Of a DNA stretch of 64,000 nt, positions 27,234 through 36,231 are shown one piece after another. Positions within the stretch are counted from its first letter, which is position 1; each line of letters opens with the position of its first letter. The translations under genes and the position numbers were made by a program. The notes under the pieces were generated by a model. The model had not been told where the DNA came from, made no database searches, and saw only the letters and a program-made list of their open reading frames with translations. This stretch comes from Sorangium cellulosum So0157-2. GTDB taxonomy: Bacteria > Myxococcota_A > Polyangia > Polyangiales > Polyangiaceae. The stretch covers positions 372,001-436,000 of the forward strand of contig NC_021658.1 of the NCBI RefSeq assembly GCF_000418325.1. Direction: 5' to 3'.

Positions 27234-28319
27234 CGCGTCCCGGGCTCGGCGCCGCCGTCGCCCGCGCAACGCCGCCGGATCCGTCCATTCTGGATGGCGC
27301 CGAGCTCGGGCGTCAACGCGCCTGCGCTCCCCGCCGGGCCGGCGCTCGAGGGGAGCCGTCCGGCCCCAGGACCCTCCGGCTGCGATCGGCTGCCGGCTGC
27401 AATCATCAGGCCTCACTGTAACGAAACTATCTCCGCAGCAACATTACCATCATGCGGTCGAGCGGAGGGGCCCCAGGAAACCCCAGCAAAATAATGTGAA
27501 GGCTCGTCCGTCGTGGCGGCATCCAGTCCGGTGAGCTGCCCGAAATCGGGCGGAGGGCTGTCGCTCGTGCGCTCTGGGCCGACGCGCGTCTCCCTGGCTG
27601 CTTGCCGACGGCGCTTCTTTCCCTCGAGCCAGCGACCGACCATCTCATCCTGACGAGGGCCTGCATATGCACATGAAGTTTGGCTTGAGGAGACCTGGGC
27701 ATCACGGCGCTGCCACAGCATCGCTCATCGGCGGGGCCACGCTGGCCGCGGCCGCTCGCCTTTCAGCGATGTTCCGGGCGAAGCGCGGGCCCGCGCCGCG
27801 GAAGATGGCGGGGTGGTGTGCGGTTGACTGACTAGCTCCGCGTCGTTCAGGAGGCGGAGGCCTCGACGAGCGGCCCGGCCCGAGGGGCGCGTGTTCGTCG
27901 CGCGGCGCGGGGGCGACGACAAGCTCGCCAGAGCCCTCGCTCTCCGGCAGCGCCGGAGAGCGAGGGCTCTAGGTCTCACACATCGGCCCTCCCCGCGACG
28001 CGCGACGAACACGCGCCCCTCGGCCTACCCTCCTCCAGAGCCAGAGAGAGCTCGAGGCGCCGCTCGACGAAGCGCATATCCGCCTCGAGGCGTAAGCGCA
28101 CGCGCGGGATTCCGCTGCAGGGCGCGCCCAGCGGCGCTCGGCGAATCTCCGGTGGCGTTCTGAAGAGAAGCTCGCCTCCGGAGATGAACGATCCTCACGA
28201 GTCCGGGAACAGAGCTCCGAAATCGAACGGCGCCCTTCAATCCACATGGCGACGCCCGGCGCGAGCCGCGGGCGAGCGTCGGTGATCCGGGGACGCCCGC
28301 ACACGACCAGGAGCCGATC
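27234..28319. other. 1.09-kb divergent intergenic region with a nested palindrome
   Basis: The region lies between the divergent prenyl synthase unit and the serine hydrolase gene at 28320 and must hold both promoters. No supported gene was found. It contains the large nested palindrome at 27877-28024 and, near 28184, the sequence ATGAACGATCCTC...CGAGTCCGGGAA, which is duplicated before the second serine hydrolase. A GACCTGGGC variant of the window-wide motif lies near 27691. Confidence 0.5.
27877..28024. repeat. 148-bp nested inverted repeat (cruciform-capable)
   Basis: Outer arms of about 35 bases (27877-27912 and 27991-28024) contain CGAGGGGCGCGTGTTCGTCG and its complement, matching with one mismatch and one indel. 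Inside them is a perfect 19-bp hairpin, AGAGCCCTCGCTCTCCGGC (27930-27948) with its complement at 27952-27970 across a 3-base loop. Its position between divergent genes argues against a terminator. A degenerate MITE or a regulatory cruciform are possible readings. Confidence 0.85.
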
Positions 28320-29693
28320 ATGAAATCCATCGACCATCACTTCACTTCTCCGACAACGCAGGGCGCCGGCGCGGCAACGAGGTGCCTGCGAGGGGTGTTC
28401 TCGATGATCCTCGCCTCGTCCCTGCTCGGCACCTCGTCCCTGCTCGCGGGCTGCTCCGACGCTGGCGGGACCCCGGCGAACACGGACGCCGCGAGCGGCA
28501 CGGGCGGCGGTGGCGGCGAAGGCACCGGCGGCGATGAGAGCGGCGGTGGCGGCGATGACGCCGGCGTCGGCGGTGGCAGACCGTCGGGCGAGTGCGCCGG
28601 TGACTCCACGATCGAGGCCAACACCGATCCGGACGATCCCGTCCAGCAAGCCATGGACCGCCTGGTGCGCGACGACAAGTTCCCCGCCGTGCTCGTCGCC
28701 GTCCGCGATCTCGACGGGAAGACCCGTCACTACACGGCCGGCGTCGGCGACCTGGAGACGCAGGCGAAGGTGCCTGTCGACGGGCAGGTGCGCATCGGGA
28801 GCAACACCAAGCCCTTCACCGCCGTGGTCGTCCTGCAGCTCGTCGGCGAGGGCAAGGTCGACCTCGACGCGCCGATCGAGGCGTACCTGCCGGACCTGAT
28901 CCGCGGCGAGGGCATCGACGGCCGCGAGATCACGGTGCGGCAGCTGCTGCGGCACGAGAGCGGGCTGCCCGATTTCGTCGGGCTGCTCCTGGGTGAGGAC
29001 CTCTTCAAGGCCATTCGCACCTACGTCCAGCCCCGCGCGCTGCTCGACCTGGCGCTGACGCAGCCCGGGAAGGCTCCCGGCACCGAATGGGCGTACAGCA
29101 ACACCAACTACATCATCGCCGGCCTGCTCGTCGAGAAGGTCACCGGCCGCCCTCTGGCCGAGGAGGTCACGCGCCGGATCATCGATCGCATCGGGCTGAG
29201 CAACACCTACGTCCCTGAGGTCGGCGAGCAGGGCATTCGGAGGTGCCATCCCAGGGGCTATCACGCGAACCTCGGCGAGCCGCTGCGCGACGTCACCGAG
29301 CTGGACCCGTCCATCGCCGGGGCCTCCGGAAACATGATCTCCACCCCGAGCGACATGAACCGTTTCTTCACCGCCCTGCTCGACGGCGAGCTGCTCGAGC
29401 CGGCGGAGCTCGAGGAGATGCGCGCCACCGTCGACGCATCCAGCCAGTGGCCTGGCTACCGGTACGGGCTCGGCCTGAGCAGCCTCCCGCTGCGCTGCGG
29501 CGGCGTCGTCTGGGGCCACGGAGGCGACATCTTCGGCTACGAGACCAGCGGCGGCGTGGCCGAGGACGGCCGCTCCGTCACCGTCGCCGTCACGGCGCTG
29601 CCCTCCGCCGTGCCCGGCGTGCAAACCCGCGAGCACGCCTACGCCGTCTACGAGAACGTCCTCGCCCTCACGGACACCGCCCTGTGCGATTGA
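28320..29693 (+). CDS. serine beta-lactamase-like hydrolase lipoprotein, copy 1
   Basis: The 457-residue product has lipobox LLAGC (Cys45) and a long Gly-rich linker (about 60-90). The class C beta-lactamase/DD-peptidase-like domain shows SNTK (Ser161, Lys164), YSN (Tyr259-Asn261) and the third motif as HGG in VVWGHGGDIFG. Such enzymes act on D-Ala-D-Ala peptides or esters; the substrate is unknown. An AGGAG site precedes the ATG. It is the first of two adjacent paralogues whose similarity includes about 140 bases upstream of the start. Confidence 0.9.
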   Translation: MKSIDHHFTSPTTQGAGAATRCLRGVFSMILASSLLGTSSLLAGCSDAGGTPANTDAASGTGGGGGEGTGGDESGGGGDDAGVGGGRPSGECAGDSTIEANTDPDDPVQQAMDRLVRDDKFPAVLVAVRDLDGKTRHYTAGVGDLETQAKVPVDGQVRIGSNTKPFTAVVVLQLVGEGKVDLDAPIEAYLPDLIRGEGIDGREITVRQLLRHESGLPDFVGLLLGEDLFKAIRTYVQPRALLDLALTQPGKAPGTEWAYSNTNYIIAGLLVEKVTGRPLAEEVTRRIIDRIGLSNTYVPEVGEQGIRRCHPRGYHANLGEPLRDVTELDPSIAGASGNMISTPSDMNRFFTALLDGELLEPAELEEMRATVDASSQWPGYRYGLGLSSLPLRCGGVVWGHGGDIFGYETSGGVAEDGRSVTVAVTALPSAVPGVQTREHAYAVYENVLALTDTALCD

Positions 29694-29921
29694 GCCTCGA
29701 GCGCGCCCTCGCGCCGGTGGTCACGACAGCCGTGCTGGCATGATCCGCAGCGGGGCATCGAAGTAAAAATCGTATCGAGGCATGAACGATCCTCGCGAGT
29801 CCGGGAACAGAGTTACGAAATCGAGCGGCGCTCTCCCATGAGACGCAGCGAGGCCCGGCGGCGCGAGCCGCAGGCGCGCAGCGGTGAGCCGAGGGCGCCC
29901 GCAACCGAACAGGAGCTGAAC

Positions 29922-31337
29922 ATGAATTCCCTGCACCATCGTTTGACCTCTCCGAGGACCCGTGTCGCCGGCGCCGCTGCGAGGCGCTTGCGCGATGTCT
30001 TCTCGGTGGCCCTCCTCTCGGCGCTGCTCGGCACCTCGGCCCTGCTCGCGGGCTGCGACGACGACGAGGACCCGGCGAACACCGACGCCACGAGCAGCGT
30101 GGGCGGCGGCGGTGACGGCGGCAACGAGGGCGAGGGCGGCAACGAGGGCGAGGGCGGCAACGAGGGCGAGGGCGGCAGCGGCGGCGAGGGCGGCAGCGGC
30201 GGCGAGGGCGGCAGCGGCGGTGATGACACCGCGCCGGGCGAGTGCTCCGACGGCGCCACGAACGGCGCCAACACCGATCCTGACGACCCGGTGCAGCAGG
30301 TCATGGACAGCATGGTGAGCGACCGCAAGTACCCCGCCGTCCTGGCCGCCGTCGTCGACCCCGACGGGAACACCCACCACTACGCCGCCGGTGTCGCCGA
30401 CCTGGAGACGCAGGCCAAGGTGCCCGTCGATGGGCTGGTGCGCTTCGGAAGCAACAGCAAGACCTTCACCGCCGTGGTCGTCCTGCAGCTCGTCGGCGAA
30501 GGCAAGGTCGACCTCGACGCGCCGGTCGAGACGTACCTGCCAGACCTGGTGCGCGGCGAGGGCATCGACGGCCGCGAGATCACGGTCCGGCAGCTGCTGC
30601 AGCACACGAGCGGGCTGCCCGACTACGACGATGTGCTCCTGGCCGAGGGCGTCTTGAAGATCCAGCACACCTATTTCGACACCTACACCCTGCTCGACAT
30701 GGGGCTGTCGCAGCCGGGGAAGGCCCCCGGCACCGAATGGGCGTACAGCAACACCAACTACGTCCTCGCCGGCCTGATCGTCGAGAAGGTCACCGGCCGC
30801 CCGCTGAACGAGGAGATCACGCGCCGGATCATCGACCGCATCGGGCTGCGCGACACCTATCTTCCCGACGTCGGGGAGCAGGACATCCGGGGATGCCATG
30901 TGAAGGGCTATCACACGGACGTGCCCCGTGAGCCGCTGCAGGACGTCACCGAGCTGGACACGTCCTGGGGATGGGCCGCCGGACAGGTGATCGGGACCCC
31001 GAGCGACCTCAACCGCTTCTTTGGCGCCCTCTTCGGCGGCGAGCTGCTCGAGCCGGCAGAGCTCGAGGCGCTGCGCACCACCGTCGACGCCCCCGGCATG
31101 TGGCCCGGCGCCCAGTACGGGCTCGGCGTGGTCAGCACCCCGCTGAGCTGCGGCGGCGCCGTCTGGGGCCACGGCGGCGACATCCCCGGCTACCACACCC
31201 GCGGCGGCGTCACCGACGACGGCCGCGCCGTCACCGTCGCCGTCACGGTGCTGCCGTACTTCCTGTATGGCGAAGAGGGCGCCGAGGAGGCCTACCTGGA
31301 GATCCTCGACCTCGTCGACACCGCCCTGTGCGAGTGA
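29922..31337 (+). CDS. serine beta-lactamase-like hydrolase lipoprotein, copy 2
   Basis: Start chosen at ATG 29922, with AGGAG six bases upstream, giving 471 residues that align with copy 1 from the first residues. Lipobox LLAGC (Cys45) is followed by a low-complexity linker of GGNEGE and GGSGGE repeats. Catalytic motifs are SNSK (Ser177, Lys180), YSN in WAYSNTNY, and HGG in VWGHGGDIPG. Identity to copy 1 is highest in the catalytic domain (QLVGEGKVDLDAP, VRQLL, KAPGTEWAYSNTNY). The upstream region also repeats that of copy 1. It is a tandem duplication with both copies apparently intact. Confidence 0.9.
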   Translation: MNSLHHRLTSPRTRVAGAAARRLRDVFSVALLSALLGTSALLAGCDDDEDPANTDATSSVGGGGDGGNEGEGGNEGEGGNEGEGGSGGEGGSGGEGGSGGDDTAPGECSDGATNGANTDPDDPVQQVMDSMVSDRKYPAVLAAVVDPDGNTHHYAAGVADLETQAKVPVDGLVRFGSNSKTFTAVVVLQLVGEGKVDLDAPVETYLPDLVRGEGIDGREITVRQLLQHTSGLPDYDDVLLAEGVLKIQHTYFDTYTLLDMGLSQPGKAPGTEWAYSNTNYVLAGLIVEKVTGRPLNEEITRRIIDRIGLRDTYLPDVGEQDIRGCHVKGYHTDVPREPLQDVTELDTSWGWAAGQVIGTPSDLNRFFGALFGGELLEPAELEALRTTVDAPGMWPGAQYGLGVVSTPLSCGGAVWGHGGDIPGYHTRGGVTDDGRAVTVAVTVLPYFLYGEEGAEEAYLEILDLVDTALCE

Positions 31338-31343
31338 GCCCGC

Positions 31344-31364
31344 GCCCGCGCCGCCGGCGCGGGC
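31344..31364. terminator. hairpin between converging hydrolase and YceI genes
   Basis: GCCCGCGCC (31344-31352) pairs perfectly with GGCGCGGGC (31356-31364) over a GCC loop, six bases after one stop and 25 bases from the converging one. It could terminate from either side. No U-tract. Confidence 0.5.
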
Positions 31365-31389
31365 GGCACACCCGGTCCTCCGCCGGCGC

Positions 31390-32046
31390 TCAGCCCTGCT
31401 TGCGCGGCGCCTTGAGCGAGAGCTTGAGCAGCACGTCGTCGCGGATCAGGTCGTCCTGCTTGCCCGGATAGACGATCCCGAAATCCTTCCGGTTGATCAC
31501 GAACTCGGCGCTCCCCGACACGGCGTCGGCGCCCTCGGAGATGGTCGCGGGGAAGGTGATGGTCTTCTTCACCCCGTGCAGATCGAGCTCGCCGGTGACG
31601 GTGTGCGTCGCGCCGTTGTCCCCGCCGGCCTTGATCTCGGTCGAGGTGAAGCTCGCCTTCGGGAACTTCTCGACGTCGAAGAAATCCGCCGACTTGAGGT
31701 GGCCGTCGAGCTTCTCCGCGTCGGTCTTCACCGACGCGGTGTCGGCCTCGATGCTGAGCTTGCCGCCCGCGGCCTTGCCGCCGGCGAGCGTGATCGAGCC
31801 CGAGACCTTCTCGAACTTGCCCTCGTGCTTGCCGGTGACCTTCGAGCCGACGAAGCCGACGGTCGACGCGGCCGCGTCGATGGGGAACGTCTCGGCGGCG
31901 CCGGTGGGCGCGGCCGCCTGCGTCTGCGCCGGCGCGGCGGACGCGACGGTCGCCTTGGGCTTGTCCTTCGTCGGATCCTCGCAGCCCGCAAGCGAGAGCA
32001 GGAGAGCGGCGGGGAGCGCGAGGCGAACGATGCGGGTCGTGATCAT
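31390..32046 (-). CDS. YceI-family lipoprotein
   Basis: The first ATG (32055) sits directly on the ribosome site AAGGAGA; the second ATG at 32046, ten bases from it, is the better start and gives 218 residues. Lipobox SLAGC is followed by an Ala/Thr/Pro linker and a YceI lipocalin-like barrel (PIDAAASTVGFVGSKVTGKHEG, then DFFDVEKFPKASFTSTEIK and LDLHGVKKTITFP), all hallmark segments. YceI proteins bind polyisoprenoid-type lipids in the periplasm. It lies 21 bases beyond the dioxygenase gene on the same strand, so the two are probably co-transcribed. Confidence 0.88.
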   Translation of the reverse strand: MITTRIVRLALPAALLLSLAGCEDPTKDKPKATVASAAPAQTQAAAPTGAAETFPIDAAASTVGFVGSKVTGKHEGKFEKVSGSITLAGGKAAGGKLSIEADTASVKTDAEKLDGHLKSADFFDVEKFPKASFTSTEIKAGGDNGATHTVTGELDLHGVKKTITFPATISEGADAVSGSAEFVINRKDFGIVYPGKQDDLIRDDVLLKLSLKAPRKQG

Positions 32047-32067
32047 GAGAGACATTCTCCTTGTCGG

Positions 32068-33015
32068 TCAGCCAAACTGCACAGAACGCTTGGTGAACGA
32101 GCCGTAGGTGAGCCCCGTGATGGGGAACGCTGCCGCCTCGCTCACGTCGATCGACGCCCCGAGGGCGGCGACGACCGGTACGAAATGCTCGTGCGTCGGG
32201 AGCGCCATCTTCACGCCCGGCGCGCGCCTGCGGTAATCGAGCAGCGCGTCCACGTCCCGGCGCCCGAGGACCTCGGCGCACCAGGCATCGAACTCCGTGG
32301 CCCAGGGCTGCGCGACCGCATCGCCGCGCCAGTCTGCCGCGCGCAGGTTGTGGGTCAAGAAACCGCTGCCGATCAGCAGCACCCCCTCGTCGCGCAGCGG
32401 CGCGAGCGCTCGGCCCACCTCGAGGAGAGGGGCTGGAGAAAGCGTCGGTAACGAGATCTGGAGCACGGGTATATCCGCGTCCGGATACATGCAGACGAGC
32501 GGCACATAAGCCCCGTGATCGAGGCCCCGGCGCGGATCCTCGGCGACCGGCCCGACGCGGCCGAGCAGCTCCCGGACGCGCCGGGCGAGCGCGGGGGCGC
32601 CGGGCGCGGGGTACGTCACGCGGTAATACTTCTCGGGGAAGTTGTAGAAGTCGTAGACGAGGGGCACGGTCTCGGTGGCGCCGACGGTGGCCGGCGCGTC
32701 GACCCAGTGGGCCGAGAGCATCAAGATCGCCTTGGGGCGCGGCATCGCCTGCGCCCAGGCGCGGAGCTCGGCCACCCACGCGCGATCGTCGAGCAGGAAC
32801 GGAGAGCCGTGCGCGAGGAACAGGGCCGGCATGCGCCCCGCGTGGGCCTTGTCATGGGTCTCGGACATGAAACCTCCCTCGGTCGCGATCGACGTCGCGC
32901 CGGTTGTCGAAGCCGAGCTCGATGTCGTCGGCGTCGGGCGCCGGCATGCGGCGCCCGCGATGGGCGCGGCCCCGCCCGCGGCGAGGAGGAGCTTCAACGC
33001 GGCCCGGCGATCCAT
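32068..33015 (-). CDS. class III extradiol ring-cleavage dioxygenase (LigB/DODA family)
   Basis: The domain starts at about residue 62 (PALFLAHGSPFLL) and carries the metal-site histidines of the DODA/YgiD group: AHGSP, LSAHWV, GLDHGAYVPL and PTHEHFVP. The reading frame from 33015 (315 residues) begins MDRRAALKLLLAAGGAAPIA and has AAC, a Tat- or lipoprotein-like leader. A second start at 32868 (MSETHD) has a very strong GAGGGAGG site five bases upstream and gives 267 residues, the normal cytosolic length. Which is used is open, or both. It is divergent from a LysR regulator and upstream of YceI. Confidence 0.85.
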   Translation of the reverse strand: MDRRAALKLLLAAGGAAPIAGAACRRPTPTTSSSASTTGATSIATEGGFMSETHDKAHAGRMPALFLAHGSPFLLDDRAWVAELRAWAQAMPRPKAILMLSAHWVDAPATVGATETVPLVYDFYNFPEKYYRVTYPAPGAPALARRVRELLGRVGPVAEDPRRGLDHGAYVPLVCMYPDADIPVLQISLPTLSPAPLLEVGRALAPLRDEGVLLIGSGFLTHNLRAADWRGDAVAQPWATEFDAWCAEVLGRRDVDALLDYRRRAPGVKMALPTHEHFVPVVAALGASIDVSEAAAFPITGLTYGSFTKRSVQFG

Positions 33016-33060
33016 GAGCGAAACCTAGGACGTTTCCGAGAATGGTACAATGCCCCCACA

Positions 33061-34020
33061 ATGAAACGCCAGGTTGTCAAAAAGGAAACCATCGACGCAG
33101 ATCTGCTTGATCTGCGGGCTTTTTGCCTGGTCGTGGATCTCGGGTCGATCACGGCGGCCGCGAGGACGCTGGGGGAGACCAAGGGCAGCGTCAGCCGCCG
33201 CATCACCCGCCTGGAGCACGCGCTCGGCGTGGAGCTGCTCCGGCGCAGCCCGCGGCGGGTGCAGGCCACGGAGGACGGCCTCGCCTACCGGATGCGGGTG
33301 GGCCGGGCGCTCGAGCTCCTGGAGGACGCGAACGCGGCGGTGCAGCAGGCGCGCGCCAAGCCGAGCGGGCACCTCCGGGTGACCGCGCCGTTCGATCTCG
33401 GGCTGAGCCTGCTGGCGCCGCTCTCCGCCGGCTTCGCGGCGCGCTACCCGGAGATCTCGGTGGAGATGCTCCTCACCGAGGCGCTCCTCGACTTCGACGC
33501 CCACCAGATCGACGTGGCCCTGCGCGCGACCGCGAGCCTCCCGGACTCGTCGCTCATCGCCTACAGGCTGCAGCACATCGAGATGGGGCTGTTCGCGGCG
33601 CCGGCCTACCTCCGCAAGCACGGGCCCGTGCGCAGGCCCGAGGACCTCGCGGGGCACCGGCTGCTCCTCGCCCAGACCACCCGCGGGCACGCGACGATCG
33701 CGCTGCAGGCGCGCGACGGCGGCGACCGCGCCGAACTCCGGGTGCGCGCGGCGATCGCGGCGTCCGACTACTCCTTCTGCCGCGAGGTCGCGCTGGTGGG
33801 GGCCGGGATCGCGCTCGTCCCCGCGGTCAACGTGCGGAGCGATCTCGACGCGAAGCGGCTCGTGCCCGTGCTCAAGGATCACGCGATCGACGGCGCTGCT
33901 CCCCTCTACCTCGTGCATCCGGGGACGCGCTTCTTGCCGTCGAAGATCCGCGCCTTCCGCGACTACCTGCTCGACGCGTTCGGCGTCCAGGGGCGGCGCG
34001 AGGCCTCCGCCGCACGATAG
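33061..34020 (+). CDS. LysR-family regulator, divergent from dioxygenase/YceI
   Basis: The 319-residue protein has an N-terminal winged HTH (LLDLRAFCLVVDLGSITAAA then ETKGSVSRRITRLEHALG) and a substrate-binding domain from about residue 110 (HLRVTAPFDLGLSLLAPL). The first codons, MKRQVVKKETIDAD, extend the usual start. Only 45 bases separate it from the dioxygenase start at 33015; a TACAAT -10 element lies at 33046-33051, so the transcript would be nearly leaderless. The divergent layout suggests that it controls the dioxygenase/YceI pair and itself. Confidence 0.9.
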   Translation: MKRQVVKKETIDADLLDLRAFCLVVDLGSITAAARTLGETKGSVSRRITRLEHALGVELLRRSPRRVQATEDGLAYRMRVGRALELLEDANAAVQQARAKPSGHLRVTAPFDLGLSLLAPLSAGFAARYPEISVEMLLTEALLDFDAHQIDVALRATASLPDSSLIAYRLQHIEMGLFAAPAYLRKHGPVRRPEDLAGHRLLLAQTTRGHATIALQARDGGDRAELRVRAAIAASDYSFCREVALVGAGIALVPAVNVRSDLDAKRLVPVLKDHAIDGAAPLYLVHPGTRFLPSKIRAFRDYLLDAFGVQGRREASAAR

Positions 34021-34212
34021 CGGGCTCGTCGGTCGCCGCTCCCGGCCACGTCTCCCGATCGGCCGGACGTCGGCCGTGCTCGCGCCCGAGCAGCGGATCA
34101 CCACCGGCTGCTTCTGGGGAAGCAACGCGCCCGCAGCCCCGCCGCCGAGCGCCGCGCGGCGCCAGGCGCGGGCCCAGAGACCGCCGCCGCCAGGGGCGAG
34201 TCGCAGGGCGGC

Positions 34213-35472
34213 ATGGGTGTTGCTGTCCTGAGGCCGCGCGGCGCTCCCGCGGATGGGTCGCGTCCACCGCCTTCACCGCGGCTCCTCTCAGCGTCTCTCA
34301 CGGAACCCCCTCCGGCGCCGGCTCGGCGGCGGGGCGGCGCCCGGACGCCGGGGGAGCGGCCCCGCTTCCAGCCGCGCACCGAGGTCCATCTGCGCACGTT
34401 CATCGACAGGAAACGCTTTCTTCTGGTGCTCGCGGCGCTGCTCGCCCTGCCCGGGTGCAAGCGCGAGGGCGAGGCGAGCGCCGGCCCGCGGCTCGCCCTG
34501 GACGCCGCGATCCCGGCCGAGCTCCCGCGAGAGACGCGGCTCAGCATCGGTGATCCGACCGTGCAGAAGCAACTCCAGCGCTCGGGCGACATCGACCGAC
34601 TGCCGTTCCGCGTCGACTGGCAGAACATCAGCGGTGGACCGCAGACGGTCGAGGCGTTCCGCGCCGGCGCCCTCGACGCGGGCGCGGTCGGCGACACGCC
34701 GCCCATCCACGCCGCCTTCACCGGGCTCGACGTGAAGATCATCACGGTGCAGGTCCGGGAAAAGCCCATCTACGAGCTGGCCACGGCGCCGGGCGTGCGC
34801 CTCGCGTCGGTCCAGGAGCTCCGCGGCAAGAAGATCGCGTATTCGCCGGGGCAGGCGCAGGGCGCGCTCGTCCAGCGCGTCCTCAAGAAGGCCGGGCTGT
34901 CGCCGCAGGACGTCACGCTCGTCCAGCTGAGCAGCAGCGAGTTCAAGGAGGCGCTCACCAGCCGCCAGGTCGACGTCGCGCCGCTGTCCGGCATCCTCCT
35001 CCTGCGCTACCTGAACGAGTACCGCGCCGAGGGCGCCTCGTCGATCCCGCACGGGGTCCGCGACAACCTCGGCTTCCTCTACGTGCGCAGGGCCGCGCTG
35101 GAGAACGCCGACAAGGCGGCCGCGCTTGTCGAGTACGCCAGGTGGCGGACCAGGGCGCAGCTGTGGGCGTACGAGCACCCGGAGGCGTGGATCGAGGCCT
35201 ATTACGTCAAGGATCAGGGCCTGACGGCCAAGGAAGGGCGCTTCCTCATCGAGTCCGCCGGCAAACCGCACTACCCGGCCGACTGGACCGAGGCGATCGC
35301 GCTGACCCAGGAGACGGTCGATCTGCTCGCCGAGGCCTCTGGCCAGAAGCGCTTCGAGGCCAGGACGATCTTCGACCTTCGCTTCCAGACGATCGGGGCG
35401 GAGGTGGCCGGCGCCGCCCAGGGCGCCGGACCGACGGACCGGCCGGCGACGGCCGGGAGGAGCACCCCATGA
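34213..35472 (+). CDS. sulfonate/nitrate-type ABC substrate-binding lipoprotein
   Basis: The domain starts near residue 92 (AIPAELPRETRLSIGDPTVQ) and has the SsuA/TauA pattern: FRAGALDAGAVGDTPPIHAAFTG, LRGKKIAYSPGQAQGALVQRVLKKAG and LTSRQVDVAPLSG. It delivers sulfonates or a similar ligand to the permease. A lipoprotein signal (RFLLVLAALLALPGC, Cys82) lies far from the ATG at 34213; the ~55 residues before it look non-coding. The only nearer start-like codon is CTG around 34390, after GAGG, so the true start is uncertain. It overlaps the permease start as ATGA. Confidence 0.82.
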   Translation: MGVAVLRPRGAPADGSRPPPSPRLLSASLTEPPPAPARRRGGARTPGERPRFQPRTEVHLRTFIDRKRFLLVLAALLALPGCKREGEASAGPRLALDAAIPAELPRETRLSIGDPTVQKQLQRSGDIDRLPFRVDWQNISGGPQTVEAFRAGALDAGAVGDTPPIHAAFTGLDVKIITVQVREKPIYELATAPGVRLASVQELRGKKIAYSPGQAQGALVQRVLKKAGLSPQDVTLVQLSSSEFKEALTSRQVDVAPLSGILLLRYLNEYRAEGASSIPHGVRDNLGFLYVRRAALENADKAAALVEYARWRTRAQLWAYEHPEAWIEAYYVKDQGLTAKEGRFLIESAGKPHYPADWTEAIALTQETVDLLAEASGQKRFEARTIFDLRFQTIGAEVAGAAQGAGPTDRPATAGRSTP

Positions 35473-36230
35473 CCACCGCACTGCCCACGAGGGCCTCATC
35501 GCCGCGCCTCGCCAGCATCCCGGATCTCACCGCGACGGCCGAGATCTCCTCGCCGCAGCTCGGCGCGAGCGCGCCGCGGGCCCGCGGCCTGGCCGTCCGC
35601 CGCTCGCCGCGCCGGCTCGGCCCTGGCCGGCGCATCCCGTACGGCCTGGCGCTCGGCCCGGCGCTGCTGATCGCCGTCTGGGCCGTCGCGTCGGCGACCG
35701 GCGCGCTCGACGCGCGCGTGCTCTCCGCGCCGTGGACCGTGGTGATCACGGCGCGCGACCTGATCGCCGACGGGCGGCTCCTGTCGAACCTGCTCACGTC
35801 GGCGCAGCGCGCGTTCCTGGGGCTCGCCCTCGGGGTCGGCTTCGGCACGGTCCTGGCGCTGCTCTCCGGGCTGACCCGCGTCGGCGAGGCGCTCGTGGAC
35901 GGGCCGGTGCAGATCAAGCGCGCGATACCGACGCTCGCGCTGATTCCGCTGCTGATCCTGTGGTTCGGCATCGGCGAGCAGATGAAGGTGCTCACCATCG
36001 CCCTCGGCGTGGTCATCCCGGTCTACGTGCACACCCACGCCGCGCTGCGCACCATCGACGCGCGCTACGTGGAGCTGGCCGAGACGGTCCGCCTGACGCG
36101 GTGGCAGTTCATCCGGAAGGTGGCCTTGCCGGGGGCGATGCCGGGCTTCCTCATGGGCCTCCGGCTGGCGGTCACCGGCGCGTGGCTGGCGCTCGTCGTG
36201 GTCGAGCAGATCAACGCCACGAGCGGCATC
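35469..36230 (+). pseudogene. sulfonate ABC permease (SsuC-like), C-terminus deleted
   Basis: Start ATG 35469. About 254 codons are intact, with an Ala/Arg-rich N-terminal tail, membrane helices (YGLALGPALLIAVWAVA, AFLGLALGVGFGTVLALLSG) and the permease EAA-like loop (YVELAETVRLTRWQFIRKVALPGAMPGFLMGLRLAV). After VVVEQINATSGI the sequence leaves the permease family: the final helix and tail (about 35-50 residues) are missing and the frame runs on, out of register, over the ATPase gene until 36818. A deletion has joined this gene to the middle of the next. Confidence 0.75.
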
Positions 36231-36231
36231 C

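Noticed and set aside
27930..27970. Bidirectional terminator
   Set aside because: Both neighbouring genes point away from it, and the hairpin sits upstream of their starts.
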